From assembly GCA_023382975.1 (NCBI GenBank), contig JAHDXO010000048.1, positions 1-64,000 of the forward strand: a DNA stretch of 64,000 bases. The letters are read 5' to 3'. This DNA comes from Pirellulaceae bacterium. GTDB taxonomy: Bacteria > Planctomycetota > Planctomycetia > Pirellulales > Pirellulaceae. The notes beneath the pieces were generated by a model. The model was not told where the DNA came from and ran no database searches. It was given only the letters and a program-made list of their open reading frames with translations. Position 1 is the stretch's first letter. Each line of letters starts with the position of its first letter. Positions 18,046 through 27,589 of the stretch are shown here, in pieces. The position numbers and the translations under genes were made by a program.

Positions 18046-20730
18046 ATGCGAGACTTTTTGCATCGACCAGTACGTCGCTCGCGGGCAAGCGGAGAGCAAC
18101 CTGGCGGCGCGCAAATCCGTGTACTTTTGCTCGCTGCTTGCTTCTTCGCGCGGCTCGTGCAGCCGGCGTCATCCGTCGAGACCGTGCGAGTCGATGCCGG
18201 CGACGGTGCGCCGCGGATCGTCGTCGACGGCCGACCGGTGCGGGCGCGGATGTTCTGGGGCGCACCGGGTTCGCGGCCGCTGGCGTTGGGCACGGCCGGC
18301 CAGCAGGTGGAATTCGAATTCTCTCCCGCGCAGGACGAACCGGCCCAGGCGACGATGCACTTTCGCTTTGGTCAGACGGCCGGCGAGGTCTTGTTGGACG
18401 ATATCCAAGTCGTTGACCTGACGGCCGGCCAGGACGTGGTGCCGGTCCAGGGATTCGAGTCGGGGATGCAGGACTTCTCGCGATCGTGGACGTTCTGGCC
18501 GCCCGGCGAGCAGAACAACGTGGGAACCATCGGGGTCAGCGCGGGCCGGGGACGCGAGAAATCGGCCGCCTTGTGCGTCACGTTGACCGATCCTCCGGAC
18601 GGCCGCTGGCCGGACTTTCATATCTACCATCACGCCAACCTCGCGTTGCGATCCGGTCATCGCTACCGCGTTCGTTTCTGGGCGCGGGCAGAGCCGGCGC
18701 GCGATCTCACGGTCGCCTTCTATCGGCCGGGCCAGGCGTTCACCTACCTGGGCGGGCCGCCAAGTCCGTTCTCGCGCCAAATCAAACTGGCGGCGGATGC
18801 GGGAGTGGATTTCGTCAGCTTTCCGGTCCACATGCCTTGGCCCAAGCCCGGCGAGCCGGTGAATTGGACGACATCCGACGCTCAATGCCAAGCCGTGCTG
18901 GAGGCGAATCCGCACGCCCTGCTGCTGCCGCGGATCGGCATGGAGCCGCCGGCCTGGTGGCGGGAAGCGAATCCCGGCGACATGATGGCCTGGGACCAGA
19001 GGCCGCAGAAGCACTCCGGTGCGGTCGTGGCTTCGCCCACCTACCGCCGCGATGCCGCGGAGCGTCTCGCGGCTCTGATCGCCCATCTGGAAGACAAATT
19101 CGGCGAACATACCGCCGGGTATCATCCCTGCGGCCAGAACACGGGCGAGTGGTTCTATCAGGAAACCTGGGGGCCGGCGCTGAACGGCTATGCGCCGGGC
19201 GATTTGCACGCCTGGCGAAGTTGGTTAGCCGAGCGATACGCCGACGACGCCGCGCTGCGGGCCGCCTGGCAGCAGCCGCAGGTCACGCTCGCCTCGGCCG
19301 AGGTGCCGACGCCCGCGGCGCGGCGAGCCGCGCCGAACGGCGTCCTCCACGACCCGCAGGCCGGCCGCCCCCTGATTGACTTTACCGAATTCCAGCAGCA
19401 GATGATGGCCGACTGTGTGTGCGAGTTGGCCCGCGCGGCACGGAAAGCGTCGCGCGGTCGCAAGCTGGTCGTCTTCTTCTACGGCTACGTTTTTGAATTC
19501 GGAGCGATTCGCAACGGTCCGGCCACGGCAGGACACTATGCGCTGCGGCGAGTGCTCGACTGCTCCGACATCGACGTGCTCTGCTCGCCGATTTCCTATT
19601 TCGACCGCGGTCTGGGACAAAGCGGTCCGGCGATGACCGCGGCGGAAAGCGTTGCGCTGGCAGGCAAAATGTGGTTGTACGAAGACGATACGCGGACGTA
19701 CTTGGGCAGCGGCCGATTTCCCGGCTGGGCCGACGGCGTGACGACGATCGAGGACACGAATCGGCTGCTGCTGCGGAACACGGCCCAATGCGCCCTTCGT
19801 AACTTCGGTACGTGGTGGATGGACCTGGGCGCGACCGGCTGGTTCGACGACCCGAGGATGTGGGCGGAGATGGACCGGCTGAAGGCACTCGATCTTCCGC
19901 TGCTGGACCAGCCGCTGCCGTTCCGGCCCGAGGTCGCGGCAGTCATCGACGAGGCGAGCATGGTGCGTGTCGCAGCAGGCGGTCAGATCGTCACCGTGCC
20001 TGGCGTCTACGAGGTCCGCCGGGCGTTAGGCCGCATGGGCGCACCGTACGGCCAGTACCTGCAGGACGACGTATTGGCCGGCCGAGTGCCGGCGCGGATG
20101 GTCGTGCTGCTCACATCCTGGCGGCTGTCGCCCCGCGAACGACGCGAGTTGCTCGTAGCGACTCGCGAACGTCTGCGCGTCTGGTGCTACGCCCCGGGTT
20201 ACCACGAGGAGCACGTCTCGTCGCTCGACGCCATGCAAGAACTGACGGGATTCCAGATGCGATCCGTCAGCGGGCAGGACGCTTGGGCCGAACCGACCGA
20301 ATTGGCGAAGCAGTTGGGATTTGTCGAAGGCTTCGGCGTCAAGCAACCTGTCGCTCCGCTATTCGCCGCGGCCGACGCGACGCCCGCCGAGACGCTGGCC
20401 ACTTGGCCGGACGGTTCCGCCGCCGTGGCTTTGCGCCAAACCGCCGACGGCTGGTCTTTGTTTGTCGGGCCGCCGGGCATTACGTCTCCGCTGTTGCGTC
20501 TGGCGGCTCGCAAAGCTGGCGTACACCTCTTCACTCAGCAGGACTGCAACGTGTACGCCAACGGTCCCTACCTCGTGCTCCACGCCGCCCAGGATGGTCC
20601 CGTGATGGTCGCCCCGGGCCGACGCGGCGAGGTGTTTGATCTGCTGAGCGGCCAGCGCATCGGCCCAGCCGGGCAGGTGACTGTGGCGATGAAGAAAGGC
20701 GACACTCGCATCCTGCGCGTCGCCGAATGA
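18046..20730 (+). CDS. Secreted GH42-like beta-galactosidase-type glycoside hydrolase
   Basis: 894 residues; start supported by GGGGAGATCCC-ATG and followed by a hydrophobic export signal (VLLLAACFFARL). The first ~230 residues look like a beta-sandwich carbohydrate-binding domain. The catalytic barrel starts near FSRQIKLAADAGVDFVSF. GQNTGEWF gives the likely acid/base E368, as in GH42; MWLYEDDT gives a candidate nucleophile E546. The C-terminal part has a trimerisation-like domain and a small beta domain. The expected reaction is release of terminal galactose or a related sugar, but specificity is inferred. Divergent from the NHL protein. Confidence 0.75.
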   Translation: MRDFLHRPVRRSRASGEQPGGAQIRVLLLAACFFARLVQPASSVETVRVDAGDGAPRIVVDGRPVRARMFWGAPGSRPLALGTAGQQVEFEFSPAQDEPAQATMHFRFGQTAGEVLLDDIQVVDLTAGQDVVPVQGFESGMQDFSRSWTFWPPGEQNNVGTIGVSAGRGREKSAALCVTLTDPPDGRWPDFHIYHHANLALRSGHRYRVRFWARAEPARDLTVAFYRPGQAFTYLGGPPSPFSRQIKLAADAGVDFVSFPVHMPWPKPGEPVNWTTSDAQCQAVLEANPHALLLPRIGMEPPAWWREANPGDMMAWDQRPQKHSGAVVASPTYRRDAAERLAALIAHLEDKFGEHTAGYHPCGQNTGEWFYQETWGPALNGYAPGDLHAWRSWLAERYADDAALRAAWQQPQVTLASAEVPTPAARRAAPNGVLHDPQAGRPLIDFTEFQQQMMADCVCELARAARKASRGRKLVVFFYGYVFEFGAIRNGPATAGHYALRRVLDCSDIDVLCSPISYFDRGLGQSGPAMTAAESVALAGKMWLYEDDTRTYLGSGRFPGWADGVTTIEDTNRLLLRNTAQCALRNFGTWWMDLGATGWFDDPRMWAEMDRLKALDLPLLDQPLPFRPEVAAVIDEASMVRVAAGGQIVTVPGVYEVRRALGRMGAPYGQYLQDDVLAGRVPARMVVLLTSWRLSPRERRELLVATRERLRVWCYAPGYHEEHVSSLDAMQELTGFQMRSVSGQDAWAEPTELAKQLGFVEGFGVKQPVAPLFAAADATPAETLATWPDGSAAVALRQTADGWSLFVGPPGITSPLLRLAARKAGVHLFTQQDCNVYANGPYLVLHAAQDGPVMVAPGRRGEVFDLLSGQRIGPAGQVTVAMKKGDTRILRVAE

Positions 20731-20814
20731 TCGTGTTGGTCGAAAGATGTCATCTTGGAATTGCCGTGAAACAAGAAGCTTGCCGCTGTGTCGCGTCAAC
20801 AAGGAATCTCACCC

Positions 20815-21675
20815 ATGCATGCACGTAATTCGATCGTTATTCAACTTCTCTGTGCCGTGCTTCTGCCCGGGACATGCAGCGGGCCGCCCGTATCAGCCGC
20901 CGAACCGGCTGCGCCGCGGGCGGAACCGGCGCGCGAACTGCCGCCCCCGGCTGCTGCGATGCAGGCCCGGGACATCCGCCAGCGTTTTGTGCCTCCGGTG
21001 GCAGGCATCGATCTCGAACAAGCTCTGAATTACACGGACTCGGACGGACTCGATCTTGCCTGGTTCTACCGGTCCTTTACGTACCCACGGGTTTTCTACA
21101 AGCCGGGCTCGCGTCCGGCTCTGGAGAAAGTCGTCTGGGAGCAAACCAAGGCGGACGCCCCGGCCATGGACCGCCTGCGCGCGTGTCTCGATGTCGTCGT
21201 CCAGCGGATGCCGCACTACATCCTGCTGGGTTACAACGGTGCTCCGGACCGTGCGATGACGGAAGAGGAGTTGCTCCGGTCGGGGCACGGCTGGTGCAAC
21301 GAGCAGGCGCGGGTGCTGGTCGCCTTGACCCAGATCGCCGGGCTTCCGTCGCGTCTGGTTTTCGCTCAATCCCGCGACAGCAAGATCGCCCACGTCGTGA
21401 CCGAAGTCTACGTGGACGACCGATGGGTATTGGTGGACCAGACGGAGGGCATGATCTTCATTCGTGCCGATGGCAATCCGATCAACGTCCTGGATCTCCG
21501 CACTGATCCCGACGTGTGGCGCGAGATGGACGCGATCTACAAGTCCCAGCAGTTGCGAAACCGCGAGCGGGCGAAGGACAAATCCTTCTGGGATACCGGA
21601 CACGGCATCGCCCGCCGCGAGCATCCGCTGGATTTATTCGAGTGCGTTGGGTATCACAACTATTTCATCCACTGA
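20815..21675 (+). CDS. Secreted transglutaminase-like protein
   Basis: 286 residues; the ATG at 20815 follows AAGGAATCTCACCC. A GTG at 20788 is a weaker alternative. An export signal (IVIQLLCAVLLPGTCSG) precedes a Pro/Ala/Glu linker. The transglutaminase-like fold shows the triad: C161 in GHGWCNEQARVLV, H193 in AHVVTEVYVDD and D208 in WVLVDQTEG. Members cleave or crosslink peptides in the envelope; this one's substrate is unknown. It follows the GH42-like gene by 84 bases and may be co-transcribed. Confidence 0.75.
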   Translation: MHARNSIVIQLLCAVLLPGTCSGPPVSAAEPAAPRAEPARELPPPAAAMQARDIRQRFVPPVAGIDLEQALNYTDSDGLDLAWFYRSFTYPRVFYKPGSRPALEKVVWEQTKADAPAMDRLRACLDVVVQRMPHYILLGYNGAPDRAMTEEELLRSGHGWCNEQARVLVALTQIAGLPSRLVFAQSRDSKIAHVVTEVYVDDRWVLVDQTEGMIFIRADGNPINVLDLRTDPDVWREMDAIYKSQQLRNRERAKDKSFWDTGHGIARREHPLDLFECVGYHNYFIH

Positions 21676-21737
21676 GCCAGAACGCAGAGCCAATGTCGGC
21701 GCGACAAAGCACCGCTTGGCGATAGGAGGCGGATTTG

Positions 21738-23309
21738 ATGATTCGATTGCGACGAGGGACCGTGGTCTGGATCGTCTGTTGGGTTGCGCTGGCGGTGGAG
21801 TCGAGTCGGGCGCAGCAGCAGGCTGCGGTTCCGATCCGCATCGACCAAGTGAACGCGGCCATCGAGACGGCGCGGCAGAAGTGGGGCGTACCGGGACTGG
21901 CCGTAGCGATCGTCAAAGACGGAGAAACGGTGCTGGCGAAAGGTTACGGCGTCCGCGAGATTGATCGACCCGAGCCGGTTGACGCCGAGACGCTGTTCGC
22001 CATTGCCTCGAATACCAAGGCGTTTACCGCGGCAGCACTGGCGATGCTGGCCGAAGAAGGAAAGCTCGATTGGAACGACCGTGTTCAGCAGTATTTGCCT
22101 TGGCTGCATCTGTACGATCCGTACGTCTCGGCCGATCTGCGGCTGGACGACCTGCTCTGCCACCGCACAGGATTGAAGACGTTCAGCGGCGATCTTCTGT
22201 GGTGGGGCACTTCCTACTCGCCCGAGGAGGTGCTCCGGCGGGCTCGCCATCTGACGCCGACCTCGCCCTTTCGTGCCCAGTACGGATATTCGAACCTGAT
22301 GTATGTCGCGGCCGGAGAGGTGATCGCCAAGGCCACCGGCATGACGTGGGAGCAGTTCGTCTCGGAGCGGATTTTGCAGCCGGTGGAGATGAATCGCACG
22401 GTGACGTCGGTTAAGGAACTCGCGGCGATGGGCAATTTCGCGGCTCCGCACAAGACGGTCGGGCAGACGGTCACCGCAATCGACTGGATGAACTGGGACA
22501 ACGTCGGTGCGGCGGGAGGATTGATTTCCTCCGTCGACGACATGGCCAAATGGTTGCGGGTACAATTGGACCGCGGTCGGGTGGACGACGCGACGCGGTT
22601 GTTTTCGGAGGATTCGTCGCGGCAGATGTGGTCTCCGCGGACGATCGTCCCGCTGAGTGATGAGTTCCGGAAACGATACCCCAGCACGCACTTTCGCGCC
22701 TACGGACTGGGATGGGGGCTCAGCGATTACCAGGGCCGCCTGGTCGCCGCTCACGGCGGGGGCTACGACGGCATGGTGTCGTACGTGCTGCTGGTGCCCG
22801 AAGAACGGCTCGGCATCGTTGTTTTGACGAACAGCTTGGCTCCGCTGGCCGTGCCGGTCGCCAACTATCTACGAGACGAATACCTGGGCGGAGACAGGAA
22901 GGATTGGTTTAGTGAGGGGCTCGATCAGTACCGCAAGGACGGGGCGGAGTTCGAGGAGCGAATCCAGAAGGCGATCGCTCCCACGGCTGGTGACACTCGG
23001 TCCAGCCGCCCCCTGGACGCTTACACCGGCAAGTACACCTGCCCGATGTACGGCGATGCTACGGTCACCAGGGAAGGCGAACGGTTGGTCTTGAGGCTGC
23101 TGCCGAACGAACAGTTGGTCGCCGACTTGACGCACTTGCACTACGACACCTGGGTCATCCGCTGGCGTGGGACGTTCGCTTGGTTCGCTGAAGGCACGGC
23201 CCAATTCGTACCCGATGCCCGCGGCGATTTCCGCCAGTTGAAATTGGACGTGCCCAACGACGATCTGTGGTTTGACGAGTTGGAGTTGCGGCGGAGCACG
23301 GACGGTTGA
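21738..23309 (+). CDS. Secreted serine hydrolase, class C beta-lactamase family (DUF3471-type tail)
   Basis: 523 residues; AGGAGGCGGATTTG precedes the ATG at 21738. A signal peptide (VVWIVCWVALAVESSRA) leads to a penicillin-binding-protein-like domain. It has SxxK as S91-N-T-K94, the YSN motif in YGYSNLMYV, and HGGGYDG as the third motif. The last ~120 residues form the beta-barrel extension typical of planctomycete serine hydrolases. Known relatives are esterases or D-amino-acid peptidases rather than true beta-lactamases. Third gene of the plus-strand run starting at 18046. Confidence 0.85.
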   Translation: MIRLRRGTVVWIVCWVALAVESSRAQQQAAVPIRIDQVNAAIETARQKWGVPGLAVAIVKDGETVLAKGYGVREIDRPEPVDAETLFAIASNTKAFTAAALAMLAEEGKLDWNDRVQQYLPWLHLYDPYVSADLRLDDLLCHRTGLKTFSGDLLWWGTSYSPEEVLRRARHLTPTSPFRAQYGYSNLMYVAAGEVIAKATGMTWEQFVSERILQPVEMNRTVTSVKELAAMGNFAAPHKTVGQTVTAIDWMNWDNVGAAGGLISSVDDMAKWLRVQLDRGRVDDATRLFSEDSSRQMWSPRTIVPLSDEFRKRYPSTHFRAYGLGWGLSDYQGRLVAAHGGGYDGMVSYVLLVPEERLGIVVLTNSLAPLAVPVANYLRDEYLGGDRKDWFSEGLDQYRKDGAEFEERIQKAIAPTAGDTRSSRPLDAYTGKYTCPMYGDATVTREGERLVLRLLPNEQLVADLTHLHYDTWVIRWRGTFAWFAEGTAQFVPDARGDFRQLKLDVPNDDLWFDELELRRSTDG

Positions 23310-23339
23310 GACATCCAGCGGTTCGGTTCGTCGAATCGC

Positions 23340-24020
23340 TCACGCGGCGCGACGTCGATCGGGGAATTCGTACAAGCAGGCGTTGCCCCGCTTGCCGACT
23401 TGGCGCGAGATCTTCATCTGGCGAAAGCAATAGGCCATCCGCTGCGCGATCCAGCGGGGGATATCCAACGATGCCGCCAAGTCGGCGGTATGGAACGGCG
23501 ACGGCAGATCCGCCGGCAACAAGCCGACGAGGTCTTCGCCGGTCTCGAAACGATGCACCTCGGCGACTTGCACCAGTTTCTGGTCTTCAACCACAAAGTC
23601 GTTCCGCCGCCAGCGCCGCCGTCGGCCATGTCCCGGGTATCGGTACTCGTCGATCTCGACCAGCGGCACCTCCAACGTCAGGTTCCGGTGCGGGAAAACG
23701 CGAGTGAAATAAACCAATTCGTGAAACAGGTCGATGGTGCGGCCCCGTTTGGGACTGGATCGCCGCCCCAGCACACGCCCACCCTCGCGGTCCAGTCGCA
23801 CGATGCTCTTTCGCGCCACAATCGGTTTCACCACCAGCACGCGGTGCTCGCGCAGCAGCGCGGCGATCTTGTCCCGGATCGCCGCCAGAGAACCATGTTG
23901 GATTTCGACCAGTTGGTTCTCCGCCAGCACATCGATCCGATAGCTGCCCAATCGGGCTTCGATTTGGGCGCTGCCCGCAGCGTAGAGCTCTTTCAACTGA
24001 CGGTGCAGAGATGTTTCCAC
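23340..24020 (-). CDS. Putative PD-(D/E)XK-type nuclease with EIQ motif
   Basis: 226 residues from a GTG start (METSLHRQLK...). The N-terminal half resembles a restriction-endonuclease-like fold. E21 is in QIEARLG, D30 in YRIDVL, and E39-I-Q41 in LVEIQHGS, matching the E, D, ExQ/K spacing of such nucleases with Gln in place of the usual Lys. Then a basic stretch (HGRRRRWRR) and a winged-helix-like C-terminal half (FHTADLAASLDIPRWIAQRM). No signal peptide, so cytoplasmic. It lies 111 bases downstream of smpB on the same strand. The nuclease assignment is an inference. Confidence 0.6.
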   Translation of the reverse strand: METSLHRQLKELYAAGSAQIEARLGSYRIDVLAENQLVEIQHGSLAAIRDKIAALLREHRVLVVKPIVARKSIVRLDREGGRVLGRRSSPKRGRTIDLFHELVYFTRVFPHRNLTLEVPLVEIDEYRYPGHGRRRRWRRNDFVVEDQKLVQVAEVHRFETGEDLVGLLPADLPSPFHTADLAASLDIPRWIAQRMAYCFRQMKISRQVGKRGNACLYEFPDRRRAA

Positions 24021-24131
24021 CGATCCGATTCCTCGAAAACCCGTTGTCCAGGACGCGTCCCAGTTCGCGGTAATCTAGCGGGAATCGGAAAACCTGTCGC
24101 CGTCAGTTCTTGCCACGGCCACCGTCGCCCA

Positions 24132-24632
24132 CTACGAACGGTTGCGCCGCATGACGCGTTGGATGTCGCGTTGTTGATCTTCTTTGCGCAGTTTCTCGCG
24201 TTTGTCGTGCAACTTGCGTCCCCGGCACAGGCCGAGCAAGACTTTGGCGATTCCGCGTTCGTTGAAATAGACTTTCAAAGGCACGAGCGTCAGCCCTTTC
24301 TCGTGGGCTTGCCGGGCGAATTTCCGCACCTCGCGTTGGTGGAGCAGCAGTTTGCGCGGGCGTTTCGGCTCGTGCTGCCACGCGGTGGCCTGGGCGTATT
24401 CGGCGATGTCGCAGCCGATCAACCAAACTTCGTTTTCGCGCAAACGGCCGTAGGCTTCCTCCAAAGAAATTTTCCCCGCCCGCAGGCTCTTCACTTCGCT
24501 GCCCACCAAGACGATCCCGCACTCCAGGGTGTCGATGACCTCGAAGTTATGGCGGGCTTTGCGGTTGTCGGCGACGAGTTTCACGCCATTGGAATCGGAT
24601 TTTCCCTTTTCTTTCTTTTCTTTTTTTGTCAT
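24132..24632 (-). CDS. smpB: SsrA-binding protein SmpB
   Basis: 166 residues from the ATG at 24632; a TTG at 24662 would add ten residues. SmpB binds tmRNA and is needed for trans-translation rescue of stalled ribosomes. Diagnostic stretches are NRKARHNFEVIDTLECGIVL, GSEVKSLRAGK, LVPLKVYFNERG and the basic C-terminal tail that enters the decoding centre. The N-terminal extension is Lys/Glu-rich. No tmRNA gene was recognised in the window. It is divergent from rpsO. Confidence 0.95.
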   Translation of the reverse strand: MTKKEKKEKGKSDSNGVKLVADNRKARHNFEVIDTLECGIVLVGSEVKSLRAGKISLEEAYGRLRENEVWLIGCDIAEYAQATAWQHEPKRPRKLLLHQREVRKFARQAHEKGLTLVPLKVYFNERGIAKVLLGLCRGRKLHDKREKLRKEDQQRDIQRVMRRNRS

Positions 24633-24895
24633 TTGGGTGGCTCGCAGGGGAAGTTTGTTCAATCTACAGCATCGGTCGCTCGTCTACACCGGTGGGTCTT
24701 GCGATTTCGGCTTGCAAAAGGATTTGCGGACGGTACATTGATGCGCTTGACGTTTTTTGGAAGTACTTGTAGTGGTGTATGTGGTAACCGCTGCGGTCGG
24801 CCCACGAGGTCGATTACGGCACGGTGTAGGAGATTCGACGCGACGAAGTTGGGCGTGGGCGAGGTTCGCCAAGGCAAAAGGAAACACGATAGCAC

Positions 24896-25165
24896 ATGAC
24901 GATCACTAAAGAGCGGAAGCAGGAATTGATCCAGCAGTATAAGAAAGACGATCAGGACACGGGTTCGCCCGAAGTGCAGATCGCCATTTTGACGACACGG
25001 ATCAACAACCTGACGGAACACATGCGGACGCACTCCAAGGACTACGCCACGCGGCGCGGTCTGCTCGCGATGGTGAGCCGCCGGCGACGGTTGCTGGACT
25101 ATCTGCGCACCGTGAATCCGCAGCGTTATCTGGACATCATCGGGCGGCTTGGGATTCGCAAGTAG
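24896..25165 (+). CDS. rpsO: 30S ribosomal protein S15
   Basis: 89 residues, exactly the family length. S15 binds the central domain of 16S rRNA early in 30S assembly. The family signature is present: DTGSPEVQIAILTTRI, LTEHMRTHSKD, RRGLLAMVSRRRRLLDYL and the IGRLGIRK end. Followed by pnp, the classical rpsO-pnp order. The 260-base leader upstream could hold an autoregulatory S15 site, but none was recognised with confidence. Confidence 0.97.
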   Translation: MTITKERKQELIQQYKKDDQDTGSPEVQIAILTTRINNLTEHMRTHSKDYATRRGLLAMVSRRRRLLDYLRTVNPQRYLDIIGRLGIRK

Positions 25166-25194
25166 CTGCCGCTCGGTTTTTGCGCTATCGCCGC

Positions 25195-25212
25195 GCCGTC
25201 GATCCCGACGGC
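25195..25212 (+). terminator. Hairpin between rpsO and pnp (terminator or processing site)
   Basis: GCCGTCG at 25195-25201, loop ATCC, CGACGGC at 25206-25212: a perfect 7-bp stem followed by TTCTTTC. In E. coli this intergenic region carries the rpsO terminator and an RNase III site; a similar role is inferred here. Confidence 0.4.
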
Positions 25213-25342
25213 TTCTTTCGGTCTCGCGCCGTCTGGATTCTTGCCTAAGCGGGGTCTGGACGGCTCACGGTTCGTGCCCGTTTGCGCCTTGACTCTGTCG
25301 CGTCGCTTGCTCTGCCACATGTAGAAGGTGGGGAAAGAGCCA

Positions 25343-27589
25343 GTGAAAGTTCGTGTAGAGAAACAGATCGGCAGTCAGAATCTCATTTTTGAAACAGGCC
25401 ATTTGGCCAAGCAGGCGGCGGCATGCGTCGTTGCCCAGTACGGGGAAACGGTCGTCTTGAACGCCGTCACCTCGGACAAACCCCGGTTGGGGATCGATTT
25501 TTTCCCGTTGACGTGCGACTACCGCGAACGGACGGCGGCGGCGGGCAAGTTCCCGGGAGGATTCATCAAACGGGAAGGGCGCCCGACGCTCAAGGAAACG
25601 TTGACCTCGCGTCTGATCGACCGTCCGATCCGGCCGTTGTTCGCCGAGGGGTTCAACTGCGAGGTTCAGTGTCAGTCGATCGTCTTTTCCAGCGATCGCC
25701 AGAATGACGGCGATACGTTGGCGATGAACGGGATCGCTGCGGCCTTGCTTATTTCGCCGCTTCCCTTCAACGGGCCGATCGCTTCGGCTCGCGTGGGACG
25801 CATCGACGGCCAACTGGTCGCCTTTCCCACGCACGACCAACTGGAAGAGAGCGACCTGGATTTGATCGTCTCGGGCACGGAAGATTCCGTGGCGATGATC
25901 GAGGGCTTTGCCCGCGAGATGCCCGAGGACGAGATGGCCGACGCCATCGTGTTCGCTCATCAGGTCATCCGGGAAGTCTGTGCCCTGCAGCGCGAACTGG
26001 CGGAGAAGGTCGGCGTCCAGAAGATAGCGTTCGAGGCGCCTCCTTCCGACGGTCTGTTCGACCGCTTGAAGGAAAAATACTACGACGAATTCCGCGCGGC
26101 GAAGCAGACCGAGGGCAAACAGGCGCGGGCCGAAGCGGTCGACACGCTGAAAGCCCGAGTTGTTGCTGAGATGATCCCCGATCCGCTGGCGGAAGGAGCG
26201 ATCTCGCCGGCCGCATTGAATAACGCTTGGCACGATCTGGAGTCGCGGGTGACCCGCGATTTGATCCTGGCCGGGACGCGACCCGATGGCCGCGACCGCC
26301 ATACCGTGCGCGACATTCTGTGCGAGGTCGACGTGCTGCCGCGCACCCACGGTTCCGCCGTGTTTCAACGCGGGGAGACCCAGGCTCTGATCACGGTCAC
26401 TCTGGGAACGGCCCGCGACGAGCAGCGGGTGGATGGGTTGGTCGACGAGTACTCGAAGAAATTCATGCTCGACTACAATTTCCCGTCGTTTTCCGTCGGC
26501 GAGTGCAGGCCGAACCGCGGTCCGGGCCGACGGGAGTTCGGCCACGGAGCTTTGGCGGAGCGAAGCGTCAATCCCGTGCTGCCCGATCCCGAAACGTTCC
26601 CCTACACGGTTCGCGTGATCTCGGACATTCTGGAATCCAACGGGTCGTCTTCGATGGCCTCGGTTTGCGGGGCGACGCTGGGCTTGATGGCCGCGGGCGT
26701 TCCGATCACCAATCCCGTCGCGGGCATCTCCGTCGGACTGGTCAAGGAGTCTGACGATCAGTGGGTGCTGTTGACCGACATCCTGGGCGACGAGGACCAT
26801 TTTGGCGACATGGATTTCAAGATCGCCGGGACTCAGAACGGGATCACCGGAATTCAATTGGATCTGAAGATCGCGGGGATCAGCGAGGCGATGATTCGGG
26901 ATACGCTGAAGCAGTCGCGCGAAGCCCGCATCGAGATTCTTCGCAAGATGCTGAGCACGATCTCCCGGCCGCGGAAGGAGTTGTCGCCTTGGGCGCCGCG
27001 GCTGCTGCGGACCAAGATCGATCCCGAAAAGATCGGCGCTCTGATCGGTCCGGGGGGCAAGAACGTGAGGATGATCCAAGAGACGACCGGCACCGTGATC
27101 GAGATCGAAGACGACGGTACCGTCACCGTCGCCAGCTCCGACGAAGCCAAAGCCAAGGCCGCGATGGCTCAGATCGAAGCCTGCACGGCGACAGTTCAAG
27201 TCGGCAGAATCTACGATGGCCGGGTGTCCAGCATCAAGGACTTCGGCGCCTTCGTCGAGATCCTTCCAGGCCGCGACGGGCTGTGTCACATCAGCGAACT
27301 GTCCAACGGTTTCATCAGCCGCGTTTCGGACATCTGCAACGTGGGCGACGAATTGAAGGTGCTGGTGATCGGCATCGACGAACACGACCGTGTCAAGCTC
27401 AGCCGCCGGAGGGCGTTGGAGGAGTTGGGACTGCCGGACGACCTTGCTCCGGCCGAGGGAGCGGGTGGCGAAGAGGGAAGCGGCGACCGCGACCGGGATC
27501 GCGATCGCGATCGCGACGGCGGACGCGACCGAGACCGAGACCGTCCACGACGAAGTGGCGGTGGCGGAGGTGGCCGTTCCCGTCGTTAG
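25343..27589 (+). CDS. pnp: Polyribonucleotide nucleotidyltransferase (PNPase)
   Basis: 748 residues from the GTG at 25343, which follows GGGGAAAGAG; a GTG at 25328 would add five residues. PNPase degrades RNA 3' to 5' phosphorolytically as a trimer. Seen are the two RNase PH domains (FFPLTCDYRERTAAAGKFPGG; NFPSFSVGECRPNRGPGRREFGHG), a KH domain (IGPGGKNVRMIQ) and an S1 domain (GRVSSIKDFGAFVEILPG). The end is unusual: a run of alternating Arg-Asp then Gly/Arg-rich residues (about the last 35), likely an extra RNA- or protein-binding tail. Confidence 0.96.
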   Translation: MKVRVEKQIGSQNLIFETGHLAKQAAACVVAQYGETVVLNAVTSDKPRLGIDFFPLTCDYRERTAAAGKFPGGFIKREGRPTLKETLTSRLIDRPIRPLFAEGFNCEVQCQSIVFSSDRQNDGDTLAMNGIAAALLISPLPFNGPIASARVGRIDGQLVAFPTHDQLEESDLDLIVSGTEDSVAMIEGFAREMPEDEMADAIVFAHQVIREVCALQRELAEKVGVQKIAFEAPPSDGLFDRLKEKYYDEFRAAKQTEGKQARAEAVDTLKARVVAEMIPDPLAEGAISPAALNNAWHDLESRVTRDLILAGTRPDGRDRHTVRDILCEVDVLPRTHGSAVFQRGETQALITVTLGTARDEQRVDGLVDEYSKKFMLDYNFPSFSVGECRPNRGPGRREFGHGALAERSVNPVLPDPETFPYTVRVISDILESNGSSSMASVCGATLGLMAAGVPITNPVAGISVGLVKESDDQWVLLTDILGDEDHFGDMDFKIAGTQNGITGIQLDLKIAGISEAMIRDTLKQSREARIEILRKMLSTISRPRKELSPWAPRLLRTKIDPEKIGALIGPGGKNVRMIQETTGTVIEIEDDGTVTVASSDEAKAKAAMAQIEACTATVQVGRIYDGRVSSIKDFGAFVEILPGRDGLCHISELSNGFISRVSDICNVGDELKVLVIGIDEHDRVKLSRRRALEELGLPDDLAPAEGAGGEEGSGDRDRDRDRDRDGGRDRDRDRPRRSGGGGGGRSRR

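Noticed and set aside
24663..24895. tRNA or tmRNA gene between smpB and rpsO
   Set aside because: No cloverleaf, TTCGA loop or tag-peptide frame could be found in this gap.
23400..24899. 499-codon plus-strand frame across the nuclease-like gene, smpB and their gap
   Set aside because: It spans two genes and their spacer on the other strand and has no domain.
25265..27385. 706-codon minus-strand frame opposite pnp
   Set aside because: pnp is unmistakable on the plus strand; this frame shows no family features.
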